A stretch of 18,902 nucleotides of DNA from DASUFI01 sp036274635 (GTDB lineage: Bacteria > Planctomycetota > B15-G4): contig DASUFI010000074.1 in assembly GCA_036274635.1 (NCBI GenBank), forward strand, positions 1 to 18,902, in the 5' to 3' direction. Position 1 is the first letter of the stretch, and the number at the start of each line of letters is the position of its first letter. Position numbers and translations under genes: made by a program. The notes beneath the pieces are model-generated. The model saw only the letters and a list, made by a program, of their open reading frames with translations, was not told where the DNA came from and did not search any database. Below are positions 1 to 7,643 of the stretch, in pieces.

Positions 1-63
1 AGCGGGGCCGCCCCGCCCGAGTCAAGCCCCGGGTCGCGCGGGAGCCCTCTTGGGGCGACAGTC

Positions 64-122
64 GGGGCCCAGGGCCAAGTCCCGGGGACCCCTCGTCGCG
101 CGGAGGTCAGGGGCCCAGGGCC
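64..122. repeat. 13-bp direct repeat near the left edge
   Basis: GGGGCCCAGGGCC occurs at 64-76 and again at 110-122, the second copy overlapping the end of the SGNH gene. Positions 1-106 hold no gene. They contain several G/C runs that could pair, including a short palindrome at 2-16, but no terminator I can defend. Confidence 0.3.
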
Positions 123-1228
123 CGCCTCACCGCCTCGCTCAACGCGCCCGCCGCGATGCGGTTCGCCGCCGCATTCAGGTGGTGGTCGGCCGGGTCCACG
201 ATCCAGTACTGCGCGAGGAAGCCCGCGCGCTGCTCGGGGGTGACCTTCTGCCCGCTCCTGGCCTCGTACGCCGCCGCCTGCCGCTCGCGCTCCGCGAGGA
301 AGGGCTGCAGCAGGTCCACGTAGGCGACGCCGAGCCGCTCGCACGTGGCACGCAGCTGCTCGACCGGCGCCGCGAACTCGTAAGGGTCCAGGCCCTCCAT
401 GGCCGGCAGGTGCGCCACCAGCAGCGCGCGGCCGTCGGCGCGCACGTCGGCGGCCAGGTGCTCCACGGCCGCCAGCGCCGGGCCCCAGCTCTCCGGGCGC
501 AGCGGGTCGAACTCGCCCGCCGCGTGCGCCGCGCTGCCGCGCCAGCTCACCAGCGCGCGGTACAGCGCCGAGCGCCACAGCGCCGGCTTCCACGCGCGTG
601 GCACCGGCAGCGGGTCCTGGTACATGACGCACAGGCCCTCGTCCCACAGGAAGGCGCCCGGCGCGAAGTCGTTGGGGAAGACCAGCAGCACGACGAGGCG
701 CGTGTCGCCCAGCTCCTTGCGCTCCGCCTCGTACAGCGCCACCTCCTGCGACGTGGTGTAGCCACAGACCCCCAGGTTGCGCGCGCGCACGAGGCCGCCC
801 AGCGCCGACTGCACCAGCGCCGGGAGCGACTCCGCGGCCGGCAGCCCCAGGCCGTAGCAGGTGGAGTCGCCGAGGAAGGCCACCTCCGCCGGCCGCGCGC
901 CCGGCGGCGGGTTGGGCGGCGGCGGCAACACGCGCGCGCCGCGGGCATCGTGCGCGTACTCGACACCCGCGACGGTCACGCGCACGTCGGGCCGGTTGCG
1001 GAAGCTGACCGCCGCGTCGTCCACCGCCACGAAGACGTTCGCGGCATTGAAGGCCGCCTGCTGCGGCGTGCGCGCGCCGATGCTCACGTCCACCAGCCCG
1101 AACACGCGCACGACGAGCTCGCCGGCGAGGAGCAGGAAGAGGACGAGCAGCACCACGAGACGGCCGCGCGAGCGGCGCCTGCGCGCGGCGCGCGGCTCGA
1201 GCGCCAGCGCCTTGTCGGGCGCGGTCAT
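107..1228 (-). CDS. Membrane-anchored SGNH/GDSL-hydrolase-like protein
   Basis: This 373-residue protein has an Arg-rich N-terminus and one hydrophobic helix at about residues 23-45, so it is probably anchored in the inner membrane with its domain outside. The SGNH fold is suggested by FLGDS at 118-122 (block I, with Ser122 as likely nucleophile), VFPNDF at 183-188 (block III Asn187) and DHHLN at 348-352 (block V Asp/His). SGNH proteins of this layout are esterases or acyl-transfer and deacylation enzymes on surface sugars; the substrate here cannot be read. Block II is not obvious, although the Gly in NLGVCGY (151-157) may serve. The ATG shares bases with the TGA of the upstream lipoprotein gene, so the two are translationally coupled. 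The fold is fairly sure, the reaction is not. Confidence 0.82.
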   Translation of the reverse strand: MTAPDKALALEPRAARRRRSRGRLVVLLVLFLLLAGELVVRVFGLVDVSIGARTPQQAAFNAANVFVAVDDAAVSFRNRPDVRVTVAGVEYAHDARGARVLPPPPNPPPGARPAEVAFLGDSTCYGLGLPAAESLPALVQSALGGLVRARNLGVCGYTTSQEVALYEAERKELGDTRLVVLLVFPNDFAPGAFLWDEGLCVMYQDPLPVPRAWKPALWRSALYRALVSWRGSAAHAAGEFDPLRPESWGPALAAVEHLAADVRADGRALLVAHLPAMEGLDPYEFAAPVEQLRATCERLGVAYVDLLQPFLAERERQAAAYEARSGQKVTPEQRAGFLAQYWIVDPADHHLNAAANRIAAGALSEAVRRALGP

Positions 1229-2592
1229 CGCGAGGCGCCGGCCGGCTGCACGACGCGCACGGCGACGGGCGTGACGAAGGCGTCGCCCGCCAGCAGCACC
1301 TCGAGGTGCGCCGGCGCGTCGGGGTCCCACGCGACCACCGCCCCGTGCGCGGTGCCGTACACGCCCTTGTTCGTCCCGTCCGGCCCGAGGTGCCGCGGGT
1401 CGGCGTTCGCGTCCGCGATCGCGAGGCGCCCGTCCGGCAGGCAGCAGCCGGTGGTCGGGTCCACCAGCGCGTGCGCGCCCAGCCTGCGCGTGTCGGCCAC
1501 GAGGTCGCAGCGCACGATGCGCCCGATCCACGAGTCCTGGTCCATGCCGCCGTCGGGCACCTGCATGAAGGTGAGGCGCAGGATGGCGCCGTCGCCGAGG
1601 ACGCCCTCGGCCGTGCCGAAGTTCGCGTCGACGAGGTACAGGTCCGGCAGCGCGGACTGCGCCCGCGCCTGCGTGATCTGGAACTCGACCAGCCGGCCCG
1701 GCGTCCAGCTCTCGCTGCCCTCGCCGGCGGCGGGTGGAGCGGGGTCGCCCGGCCGCCGGCGCTCGATGAGCCCCACCGGGCTCACCGTGGAGACCGAGTC
1801 GAGCAGCGCGTGCAGGTGGCGCGGAGCGAGTCTCTCGGTCTTCGGCAGACGCAGCAGGTCGAAGAGCACGCCGGGCGTGGCCAGCACGCCGTCCGGGCGC
1901 TTGATGCCGTGCGGATTGGCGTCCGCGTCCATGAGCAGCAGCATGGAGCCGGAGGCGAACAGGGCGCCGGGCGTGAAGAGCTCGGGGCCCGCGGCCACGA
2001 TCTCGGTGCGCGCGGGCCGCCCGTCGGGCCCGACCTCGATGCCGAAGACGCAGCCGGTCTTGCGCCCCGGCTCGGCGGCGCGCAGGCCCAGCGGGTCGGC
2101 GTCGCGGTCGCTCACGAACAAGGTTCCCTCGTCGTCGCGCACGAGCGCGACCGGCTGGCGAGCGCGCGCGTCGGTCCACCAGAGCTCGGGCGCCGCGTCG
2201 AGGCTGGACAGCCGGAAGATCGCGCCGCGCGCCTCGGGGCCCGCGTCGCCGCCGGGTGCCCAGTGGCTCTCCAGCAGCAGCCAGGGGCCGTCGGGCAGCT
2301 GCAGCAGGTCGGTCGGCTCGACCCAGCGCGGGTCGCTCGCGGCGATGGCGGGCGCGGACCAGCCGGCGCCGGTCTGCTGAGCCCGCAGGATGGCGCCCGC
2401 CCGGCCGCCGTCGGGCAGCGTCGCACCCGCGTCCTGGTCGAGCACCAGCAAGGTGAGTGGTGGCGGGCCGGCGGGCGGAGTCACTGCCGACTCGTCACCG
2501 CAGGCACCCAGAGCGACCGCCGCCGCGAGCCCGGCGCCGCGCACCGCGCGCCGCGCGGGCCCGTCGCGTCGCGTGCGGGGTTGTGGCTCCAT
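1225..2592 (-). CDS. Lipoprotein of unknown function, possible beta-propeller
   Basis: This 455-residue protein begins with an Arg-rich segment, a hydrophobic stretch at about 20-30 and an ALGAC lipobox with Cys31, which indicates signal peptidase II processing and lipid anchoring. The mature part has recurring Gly/Asp-rich segments such as LLQLPDGPWLLLES, LYLVDANFGTAEG and CCLPDGRLAIADANAD. These read like blades of an NHL- or SMP-30-like propeller, but I do not recognise a named family. The frame is open for 36 codons further upstream, to 2700. I chose the ATG at 2592 because it puts the signal peptide at the N-terminus and because TATCAT (a good -10 element) lies 10 bp upstream. It is transcribed divergently from leucine dehydrogenase and overlaps the SGNH gene by 4 bp. 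Confidence 0.8.
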   Translation of the reverse strand: MEPQPRTRRDGPARRAVRGAGLAAAVALGACGDESAVTPPAGPPPLTLLVLDQDAGATLPDGGRAGAILRAQQTGAGWSAPAIAASDPRWVEPTDLLQLPDGPWLLLESHWAPGGDAGPEARGAIFRLSSLDAAPELWWTDARARQPVALVRDDEGTLFVSDRDADPLGLRAAEPGRKTGCVFGIEVGPDGRPARTEIVAAGPELFTPGALFASGSMLLLMDADANPHGIKRPDGVLATPGVLFDLLRLPKTERLAPRHLHALLDSVSTVSPVGLIERRRPGDPAPPAAGEGSESWTPGRLVEFQITQARAQSALPDLYLVDANFGTAEGVLGDGAILRLTFMQVPDGGMDQDSWIGRIVRCDLVADTRRLGAHALVDPTTGCCLPDGRLAIADANADPRHLGPDGTNKGVYGTAHGAVVAWDPDAPAHLEVLLAGDAFVTPVAVRVVQPAGASR

Positions 2593-2602
2593 CCGGACAC
2601 CG

Positions 2603-2612
2603 ATGATAGACT
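2603..2612. promoter_or_regulatory. Overlapping back-to-back -10 elements of a divergent promoter
   Basis: Reading minus, TATCAT occupies 2608-2603 and ends 10 bp before the lipoprotein ATG (2592). Reading plus, TAGACT occupies 2607-2612, about 70 bp before the leucine dehydrogenase ATG. It is a small AT-rich island in otherwise GC-rich DNA. No convincing -35 hexamer was found on either side. The placement is seen; promoter activity is inferred. Confidence 0.5.
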
Positions 2613-2683
2613 CCCGCCGCTTTTGCCCACTCCCGGCAAGAGCGCGCTCGGGCAGTCTCTCTCCCCTCGCCGTCGGATCTCCC

Positions 2684-3772
2684 ATGAAGATCACACCCAT
2701 CGCAGTCCCCGGCTACGAGCGCGTCGCGAAGGCGGAGGACCCCGCCGCGGGACTCACCGCCTACATCGCGGTGCACGACACCACGCTGGGCCCGGCCCTC
2801 GGCGGCCTGCGCATGTGGAAGTACGAGAGCGAGGACGCGGCGCTGTTCGACGTGAAGCGCCTCTCGCGCGGCATGACCTTCAAGTCCGCGGTCGCGCGCA
2901 CCGGCTTGGGCGGCGGCAAGTCGGTCATCGTCGGCGACCCGCGCCGCGACAAGACGCCGGCGCTCTTCGAGGCCATGGGCCAGTTCGTGGAGAGCTTCGG
3001 CGGCCAGTACATCACCGCCGAGGACGTGGGCGTCGGCATCCCCGACCTGCTGTCCGTGCGCAAGCACACCAAGTGGGTCACGGGCCTGTCGCGCGAGATG
3101 GGCGGCAGCGGCAACCCCAGCCCGTACACCTCGCTGGGGGTCTTCGAGGGCATCCGCGCCTGCGCGGTGGAGTCCTGGGGCAGCGACGACCTCCAGGGCA
3201 AGGTCGTGGCCCTGCAGGGCCCCGGCAACGTGGGCTACCCGCTGTGCGAGTACCTGGCCAAGGCCGGCGCGCGGCTCATCGTCTCCGACGTGACGCAGGA
3301 GAACGTGGACCGCTGCGTGCGCAACCTGGGCGCGCAGGCCGTGCCGCCGGACGCCATCTTCGACCAGGCCTGCGACATCTTCTCGCCCAACGCGCTCGGC
3401 GCGGTGCTCAACGACCAGACCATCCCGCGCCTCAAGTGCAAGGTGGTGGCCGGCGCCGCCAACAACCAGCTGCTGGACGAGGTCCGGCACGCGCAGGCGC
3501 TCAAGGCGCGCGGCATCCTCTACGCGCCCGACTACGTCATCAATGCCGGCGGCATCATCAACGTCTCCCTCGAGCTCGACCCGGCCGGCTACAACGAGCA
3601 GAAGGCCGTCGCGAAGATCAAGAACATCTTCGAGGCGCTCAAGTCGGTGTTCGAGCAGGCGCGCAAGCGCGACGTCACCACGCACACCGCCGCGCAGGAG
3701 GTGGCTGACGCCATCCTGCGCGAGGGCCGCGCGAAGAAGGCCGGCAAGCCCGCCACCACGGCACGGCGCTGA
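2684..3772 (+). CDS. Leucine dehydrogenase (Glu/Leu/Phe/Val dehydrogenase family)
   Basis: The enzyme deaminates a branched-chain amino acid to its 2-oxo acid with NAD+, the entry to leucine, isoleucine and valine breakdown. The 362-residue length matches leucine dehydrogenases and is shorter than glutamate dehydrogenases. The Glu/Leu/Phe/Val signature MTFKSAVARTGLGGGKS lies at 64-80; Lys67 should bind the substrate carboxylate and Lys79 is the catalytic lysine. TAEDVG at 111-116 carries the conserved Asp114. The NAD-binding Rossmann motif is LQGPGNVG at 177-184. The frame is open further upstream, but only the ATG at 2684 begins the family's N-terminus. Phenylalanine or valine dehydrogenase is possible, since specificity within this family depends on few residues. 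Two other leucine-degradation-like genes lie 6-9 kb downstream. Confidence 0.92.
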   Translation: MKITPIAVPGYERVAKAEDPAAGLTAYIAVHDTTLGPALGGLRMWKYESEDAALFDVKRLSRGMTFKSAVARTGLGGGKSVIVGDPRRDKTPALFEAMGQFVESFGGQYITAEDVGVGIPDLLSVRKHTKWVTGLSREMGGSGNPSPYTSLGVFEGIRACAVESWGSDDLQGKVVALQGPGNVGYPLCEYLAKAGARLIVSDVTQENVDRCVRNLGAQAVPPDAIFDQACDIFSPNALGAVLNDQTIPRLKCKVVAGAANNQLLDEVRHAQALKARGILYAPDYVINAGGIINVSLELDPAGYNEQKAVAKIKNIFEALKSVFEQARKRDVTTHTAAQEVADAILREGRAKKAGKPATTARR

Positions 3773-3793
3773 GGCCACTGCGTCCTTGAAGCG

Positions 3794-3813
3794 GGCTCGC
3801 GGGCGCGCGAGCC
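3794..3813 (+). terminator. GC hairpin between leucine dehydrogenase and murJ
   Basis: GGCTCGCG (3794-3801) and CGCGAGCC (3806-3813) form a perfect 8-bp stem with a GGCG loop, starting 22 bp after the dehydrogenase stop and ending 7 bp before the murJ GTG. There is no T-tract, so it is either a weak terminator/mRNA 3' stabiliser or a structure that limits murJ translation. Confidence 0.45.
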
Positions 3814-3820
3814 TGATGCT

Positions 3821-5488
3821 GTGTCCACCGCGACGGCAGCACCCGTGACCGCCAGCGCGCCCGAGGCGCCACGCCCCTCCGCCGACGCCCGCTTCCTGCA
3901 CTCCGCGCGCACCGTGACGGTGCTCACGATGCTCTCGCGCGTCCTCGGCCTGGTGCGCGACCAGGCGACGGCCGCGCTCCTCGGCGCCGGCGCCGTCTCG
4001 GACGCCCTGACCCTCGCGTGGACCGTCCCCAACGCCTTCCGCCGCCTCTTCGGCGAGGGCGCGCTGTCCTCCGCGCTGGTGCCCGTCTTCTCGCGCGTCC
4101 TCGAGAAGGACGGCAAGCCCTGCGCGCGCAGCATGGCCAACCAGGTCATCTCCACGCTCGCGCTCTTCCTGCTCGTGCTCTCCAGCGTCCTGGCCCTCGC
4201 GGTGCTGCTCGTGCCGGCCGCCACCGCGGCCCGCATCCTCTCCATGGAGCCGGAGAAGGCGCGGCTGGTCCTCAACTACACCGCGATGCTGTTGCCGTAC
4301 CTCGCGCTCATCTGCGTCATCGCGCAGTTCATGGCCGTCATGAACACGCTGGGCGAATTCGCGATCCCGGCCAGCGCGTCGGTGATCCTCAACCTCACGT
4401 GGGTGTGCGGCGTGCTGGCGGCGTGGTGGATCTACGGGTCCGCGCACCCCGACGGCGCCGACCCGCGGCGGGCGCAGGGCTACCTGATCGCCGCGGCGAT
4501 CCTCGTCTCCGGCGTGCTGCAGTTCCTCTGGCACCTGCCGGGCCTGCGGCGCCTCGGCGCCGGCTTCGCCTTCGTGGCGCCGCGCCGCACGCCCGAGCTG
4601 CGCGAGGTCATGCTGCTCATGGGGCCGATGGTCCTGGGCATGGGCGCCGCGCAGCTGCAAGTGCTGGCGGACCGCTTCATCGCCATGAAGTTCCTCGAGG
4701 AAGGCGGCACCACGCACATCTACTACGGCCTGCGCCTCATGCAGTTCCCGCAGGGCCTCGTGACGGCGGCGCTGGTCTCGGCCGTGTTCCCCACGCTGGC
4801 GCGGCTCTCGGCGCGCGGCGAGGCGGGCGCGGCCGCGGCCACCACCGGCCTCGCCCTGCGCGTGAACACGCTGCTCACGCTGCCGGCCGCCGCAGGCCTC
4901 ATCGTGCTGGCGCAGCCCATCGTGCAGCTGCTGCTGCAGCACGGCGAGTTCCGGCCGGAGAACAGCACGCCCACGGCGCTGGCGCTGGGCGGCTTCGCGC
5001 TCGGCATCCCCGCGGCCGGCGCGGTGATGGTGCTGACGCGCGCCTTCTACGCCGTCGGCGACGTGCGCACGCCCGTGCGGATCGGCCTGCTGACCGTCGC
5101 GCTCAACGTCGGCCTCGATCTCGCCCTCGTCGGCCCGCTGCACGAGCTGGGCCTCGCGCTGGCCACGTCCATCGCCTCCATCGTCTTCGCCGTGCTGCTG
5201 CTGCTGGCCTTCCGGACGCGCATGGAGCTGCCGCCGGGCCAGGGCCTGCTCACCGGCCTGCTGCCGCTGCTGGCGCTGACGCTCGCGATGTCCGCCGCCG
5301 TGTGGGGTGTGGATCTCGGCCTGCGGCAGGTGCTGCCCGCGGCGCTGCTGGGCAGCGCGACGCTCGCCGTCGGCGTGCGCGTGGCGCTGGGCATCGGCAT
5401 CGGCTCGGTGCTGTATCTGGGCGTCGCCATGCGGTTGTGCCCCACGGAGTGGGCGGCGCTGCGGCCGCTGCTGCGGCGCAGCCGCTGA
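3821..5488 (+). CDS. murJ: Lipid II flippase MurJ (MviN family)
   Basis: This inner-membrane protein moves lipid II from the cytoplasmic to the periplasmic face for peptidoglycan synthesis. It has 555 residues and about 14 hydrophobic helices of the MOP superfamily. The diagnostic start is present after a 25-30 residue Ala/Pro-rich extension: LSRVLGLVRD at 38-47, SDALTLAW at 60-67 and NAFRRLFGEGALSSALVPVF at 71-90. These supply the equivalents of E. coli Arg18, Arg24, Asp25, Asp39 and Arg52 (here Arg40, Arg46, Asp47, Asp61, Arg74). The central-cavity Arg270 equivalent is Arg305 in LRLMQFPQG. The GTG at 3821 is the only start I see that keeps the whole first helix; no clear ribosome-binding site precedes it. 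The extra N-terminal residues make it a little longer than the usual 510 or so. Confidence 0.93.
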   Translation: MSTATAAPVTASAPEAPRPSADARFLHSARTVTVLTMLSRVLGLVRDQATAALLGAGAVSDALTLAWTVPNAFRRLFGEGALSSALVPVFSRVLEKDGKPCARSMANQVISTLALFLLVLSSVLALAVLLVPAATAARILSMEPEKARLVLNYTAMLLPYLALICVIAQFMAVMNTLGEFAIPASASVILNLTWVCGVLAAWWIYGSAHPDGADPRRAQGYLIAAAILVSGVLQFLWHLPGLRRLGAGFAFVAPRRTPELREVMLLMGPMVLGMGAAQLQVLADRFIAMKFLEEGGTTHIYYGLRLMQFPQGLVTAALVSAVFPTLARLSARGEAGAAAATTGLALRVNTLLTLPAAAGLIVLAQPIVQLLLQHGEFRPENSTPTALALGGFALGIPAAGAVMVLTRAFYAVGDVRTPVRIGLLTVALNVGLDLALVGPLHELGLALATSIASIVFAVLLLLAFRTRMELPPGQGLLTGLLPLLALTLAMSAAVWGVDLGLRQVLPAALLGSATLAVGVRVALGIGIGSVLYLGVAMRLCPTEWAALRPLLRRSR

Positions 5489-5521
5489 GGCGGGCGGAGC
5501 CCCCGATCGAAGGGCTGCCGT

Positions 5522-5570
5522 CCGCCGACGTACAGGAGTTCATCACGGAGCTACTCCTGTACGCCGGCGG
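5522..5570. terminator. Long imperfect dyad after murJ
   Basis: Arms of 18 bp (5522-5539 and 5553-5570) pair through 11 perfect inner bp (CGTACAGGAGT against ACTCCTGTACG), one mismatch, and 6 more bp (CCGCCG against CGGCGG), round a 13-nt loop. It starts 33 bp after the murJ stop and ends 51 bp before the next gene. No T-run follows, so it may be a terminator without U-tract, an operator or a REP-like palindrome. The mismatch is A-C in plus-strand RNA but a G-U wobble in minus-strand RNA. Confidence 0.5.
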
Positions 5571-5609
5571 CGGACATCCCCCTCGTGCCCGCCGCCACGC
5601 AGCGACGGC

Positions 5610-5615
5610 TAGGAT
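5610..5615 (+). promoter_or_regulatory. -10-like element TAGGAT, 6 bp before the P-II start
   Basis: TAGGAT is followed by 6 bases and then the GTG at 5622. Transcription normally begins about 7 bases after a -10 element, so the message would start at the GTG itself, that is leaderless. The AGGA inside it could instead act as a weak ribosome-binding site at 7-8 bp spacing. Confidence 0.4.
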
Positions 5616-5621
5616 GCCGCC

Positions 5622-5978
5622 GTGACCGACGTCCCCGCCCCCGCCGTCCGCCCGCTGCCCGAGGGCGCCCGCGCGCGCCTCGTGGCCATCGTGCGCGCCT
5701 CGCGGCTGGATGCGGTCATGGAGGCCCTGCAGCCGCTGGCGCCGGGCGACGTGCTCATCGAGGCGGTGCGCGGCTACAACCGCCAGAAGGCCCACCTGGG
5801 CGAGTACGAGGAGGTCGGCCTGGAGGGCGGCTTCCTGCCCAAGGTGCGGCTGCAGTTCGTGGTGGCGGGGGCGGCCCTGCAGCCGGCGGTGGACGCCATC
5901 CGGGAGGCGGCGCGCACGGGCCGCATCGGCGATGGCAAGATCTTCGTGCACCTCGTGGAGCCGGCCGCGTCGCCATGA
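5622..5978 (+). CDS. P-II family signal protein (GlnB/GlnK-like), short C-terminus
   Basis: P-II proteins are trimeric sensors of ATP/ADP and 2-oxoglutarate that bind and switch target proteins. The 118-residue product has a 16-18 residue N-terminal extension, then the family core. GYNRQKAHLGEY at 51-62 places Gln55 (Gln39 of E. coli GlnB) and Tyr62 at the uridylylated Tyr51 position. FLPK at 71-74 supplies the Lys58 equivalent, and TGRIGDGKIFV at 99-109 is the C-terminal signature. The T-loop has the same length as GlnB but a different, acidic sequence. The protein ends about where GlnB's C-loop would carry Arg101 and Arg103, so those ATP contacts are missing. The stop codon overlaps the ATG of the next gene. 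No amtB, glnA or glnD lies in the window, which suggests a specialised P-II rather than the general nitrogen regulator. Confidence 0.85.
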   Translation: MTDVPAPAVRPLPEGARARLVAIVRASRLDAVMEALQPLAPGDVLIEAVRGYNRQKAHLGEYEEVGLEGGFLPKVRLQFVVAGAALQPAVDAIREAARTGRIGDGKIFVHLVEPAASP

Positions 5979-6859
5979 AGGACGTCTGGGAAGCCATCGT
6001 CGACTGCCGCCGCCGCGGCGAGGAGGCCGCGCTGGCCACCATCGTGTCCACGCTCGGCAGCACGCCCGGCAAGGACCCGATGAAGATGCTCGTGCGTGGC
6101 GACGGCACCATCGTGGGCTCCGTGGGCGGCGGCTGCCTCGAGGCCGAGGTGTGGGAGGTCGCGCGCGAGGTGATGCGCTCGCTGCGCCCGCGCACGCTGA
6201 GCTTCACGCTCACCGAGGAGCACTACCCGGACAGCGGCCTCATCTGCGGTGGCACGGTCACGGTCTTCGTCGAGCCGGTGACGCAGCCGGCCGTGCACGT
6301 CTTCGGCGCGGGCCACGTGGGCGCGGCCACGGCGCGGCTGGCGCACGAGGCCGGCTTCCGCGTGCGGGTCTACGACGACCGCCCCGACCTGCTGGCGCGC
6401 GCGGCGCTGGCGGAGGGCATCGAGCGCGTTCCGGGCGCCTTCGAGGAGACGGCCGCGCGCGCGAGCGTCGGGCCGCTGGACTTCCTCATCGTGGTCACGC
6501 GCGGGCACCACGATGACGAGCGCGTGCTGCGCTGCCTCGCCGCGCCGCCCGCGGGCGCGACGGAGCCGCGCGAGCCGCGCTTCCTCGGGATGATCGGCAG
6601 CCGCGCCAAGCGCAAGGTGCTGCTGGGGCGGCTGGAGGCGGCGGGCGTGCCGCGGCCGTGGCTGGAGCGCATCGTGTCGCCGGTGGGCCTCGCCATCGGC
6701 GCGCGCACGGCGCCGGAGATCGCGGTGTCCATCGTGGCGCAGCTCATCGAGCAGGTGCGCGGCGGGGGCCTGGGCGGCGAGGCGCAGCGGGCGGAGGCGC
6801 AGCGCGCTCGGCAGACGCAGCCGGCCGCCGGGCGCGCGGCCGCGAAGCGAGGGCGCTGA
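5975..6859 (+). CDS. XdhC/CoxI-family protein
   Basis: XdhC-type proteins help insert or sulfurate molybdenum cofactor in xanthine dehydrogenase-like hydroxylases. The 294-residue product has both family parts. The N-terminal domain carries ATIVSTLGSTPGKDPMKMLV at 21-40, GSVGGGCLEAEV at 48-59 and LICGGTVTVFVEP at 89-101. The C-terminal Rossmann domain carries VFGAGHVG at 109-116, FLGMIGSRAKRK at 203-214 and PVGLAIGARTAPEIAVSI at 236-253. A tail of roughly 30 residues rich in Ala, Arg and Gln is probably disordered. Its ATG overlaps the P-II stop, giving tight coupling, and the acyltransferase start follows 4 bp after its stop. No molybdenum hydroxylase genes are nearby, so its client is unknown and a role outside xanthine dehydrogenase is possible. 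Confidence 0.88.
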   Translation: MKDVWEAIVDCRRRGEEAALATIVSTLGSTPGKDPMKMLVRGDGTIVGSVGGGCLEAEVWEVAREVMRSLRPRTLSFTLTEEHYPDSGLICGGTVTVFVEPVTQPAVHVFGAGHVGAATARLAHEAGFRVRVYDDRPDLLARAALAEGIERVPGAFEETAARASVGPLDFLIVVTRGHHDDERVLRCLAAPPAGATEPREPRFLGMIGSRAKRKVLLGRLEAAGVPRPWLERIVSPVGLAIGARTAPEIAVSIVAQLIEQVRGGGLGGEAQRAEAQRARQTQPAAGRAAAKRGR

Positions 6860-6863
6860 CGAC

Positions 6864-7529
6864 TTGGTGAAGTCCTTCCGCGTCTCGCCCCTGCACCCGG
6901 CGGGGCCGCTCGAGGCGGCCGGCTACTGGCTGTGCCGTGGCGTCTTCCAGCTGGCGTTGCGCACGAAGTGGCACCTCAGCCTGGCCGACGTGCGCGAGTT
7001 GCCGGAGGGACCCATCATTCTGGCCGCCAACCATCGCAGCTTCATCGACCCGCTGGTGCTGGGCTCGGCGGTGGAGCGGCGGGTCACGTTCATGATGACG
7101 GCGCGGTATTACGACCTGCCGATGCTGAACTGGTTCTTCCGCATGTCGCGCTGCATCGTCGTGGACGACGAGAAGCCCGACAACCGCAAGGCCCTGCGCG
7201 ACTCGCTGGAGTCGCTGGAGGCGGGCCAGGTGGTCGCCATCTTCCCCGAAGGTCACATTTCGCCGGACGGATCGCTGCAACCCGCGCAGCCGGGCATGGG
7301 CTGGCTGGCGCGCAAGAGCGGTGCGCCGGTGTACCCGGTGTGGCTGGGCGGCACGCGCGAGGTGCTGACCAAGGGCGAGCGGCGGCTGCGGCCCTCGCAC
7401 GTCGTGGTGCGCATGGGCGCGCCGCATCGCGCAGCGGACTTCGGCGACGGCCGCGACGCGGGCTCGGCGCTGACCGAGGCGGTCATGACGGACATCGCGA
7501 GGCTGGGCGGGGTGAAGCCGGCCGGGTGA
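6864..7529 (+). CDS. 1-acyl-sn-glycerol-3-phosphate acyltransferase-like protein (PlsC family)
   Basis: Members of this family transfer an acyl chain to lysophosphatidic acid or related acceptors at the inner membrane. The 221-residue protein shows the catalytic HX4D motif in NHRSFIDP (His57, Asp62), the acceptor-binding FPEG motif at 127-130, and APVYPVWLGG, which fits the last conserved block. A short hydrophobic segment at about 20-32 may dip into the membrane. The start is uncertain: TTG at 6864 is followed at once by an in-frame GTG at 6867, and neither has an obvious ribosome-binding site. Translation probably continues from XdhC, whose stop is 4 bp upstream. It is the third gene of the P-II-XdhC operon, and why an acyltransferase sits there is not clear. 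It could act on another lipid, such as an ornithine lipid precursor. Confidence 0.88.
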   Translation: MVKSFRVSPLHPAGPLEAAGYWLCRGVFQLALRTKWHLSLADVRELPEGPIILAANHRSFIDPLVLGSAVERRVTFMMTARYYDLPMLNWFFRMSRCIVVDDEKPDNRKALRDSLESLEAGQVVAIFPEGHISPDGSLQPAQPGMGWLARKSGAPVYPVWLGGTREVLTKGERRLRPSHVVVRMGAPHRAADFGDGRDAGSALTEAVMTDIARLGGVKPAG

Positions 7530-7606
7530 GGGGACGAGGGTGCGCAGGCAATGCGGTGCGATGCGCCGGCTCACCTGCGCGCAAGGACGACCGACGACTT
7601 GGTGCC

Positions 7607-7633
7607 CGCCCGCAGCTTCGCTGCGCGCGGGCG
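7607..7633. repeat. REP-like hairpin 1
   Basis: An imperfect palindrome with inner arms CAGC (7613-7616) and GCTG (7620-7623) round a TTC loop, a 4-nt bulge (7624-7627) and outer arms CGCCCG/CGGGCG. It lies 78 bp after the acyltransferase stop and 11 bp before hairpin 2, with which it forms a pair. Confidence 0.5.
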
Positions 7634-7643
7634 AACCTCCGGT

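Noticed and set aside
50..2380. Plus-strand open frame of about 776 codons across the first two minus-strand genes
   Set aside because: It is a shadow caused by GC-rich codons: the translation is low-complexity Arg/Ala-rich with no motif, while the minus strand carries a lipobox and SGNH blocks.
2495..5143. Minus-strand open frame of about 882 codons opposite leucine dehydrogenase and murJ
   Set aside because: The translation is rich in Arg, Ala, Glu and His without domain structure, whereas the plus strand has two clear enzyme families.
5622..5978. Full-length canonical GlnB/GlnK
   Set aside because: The T-loop sequence and the missing C-loop, together with the absence of amtB, glnA and glnD, argue against naming it glnB or glnK.
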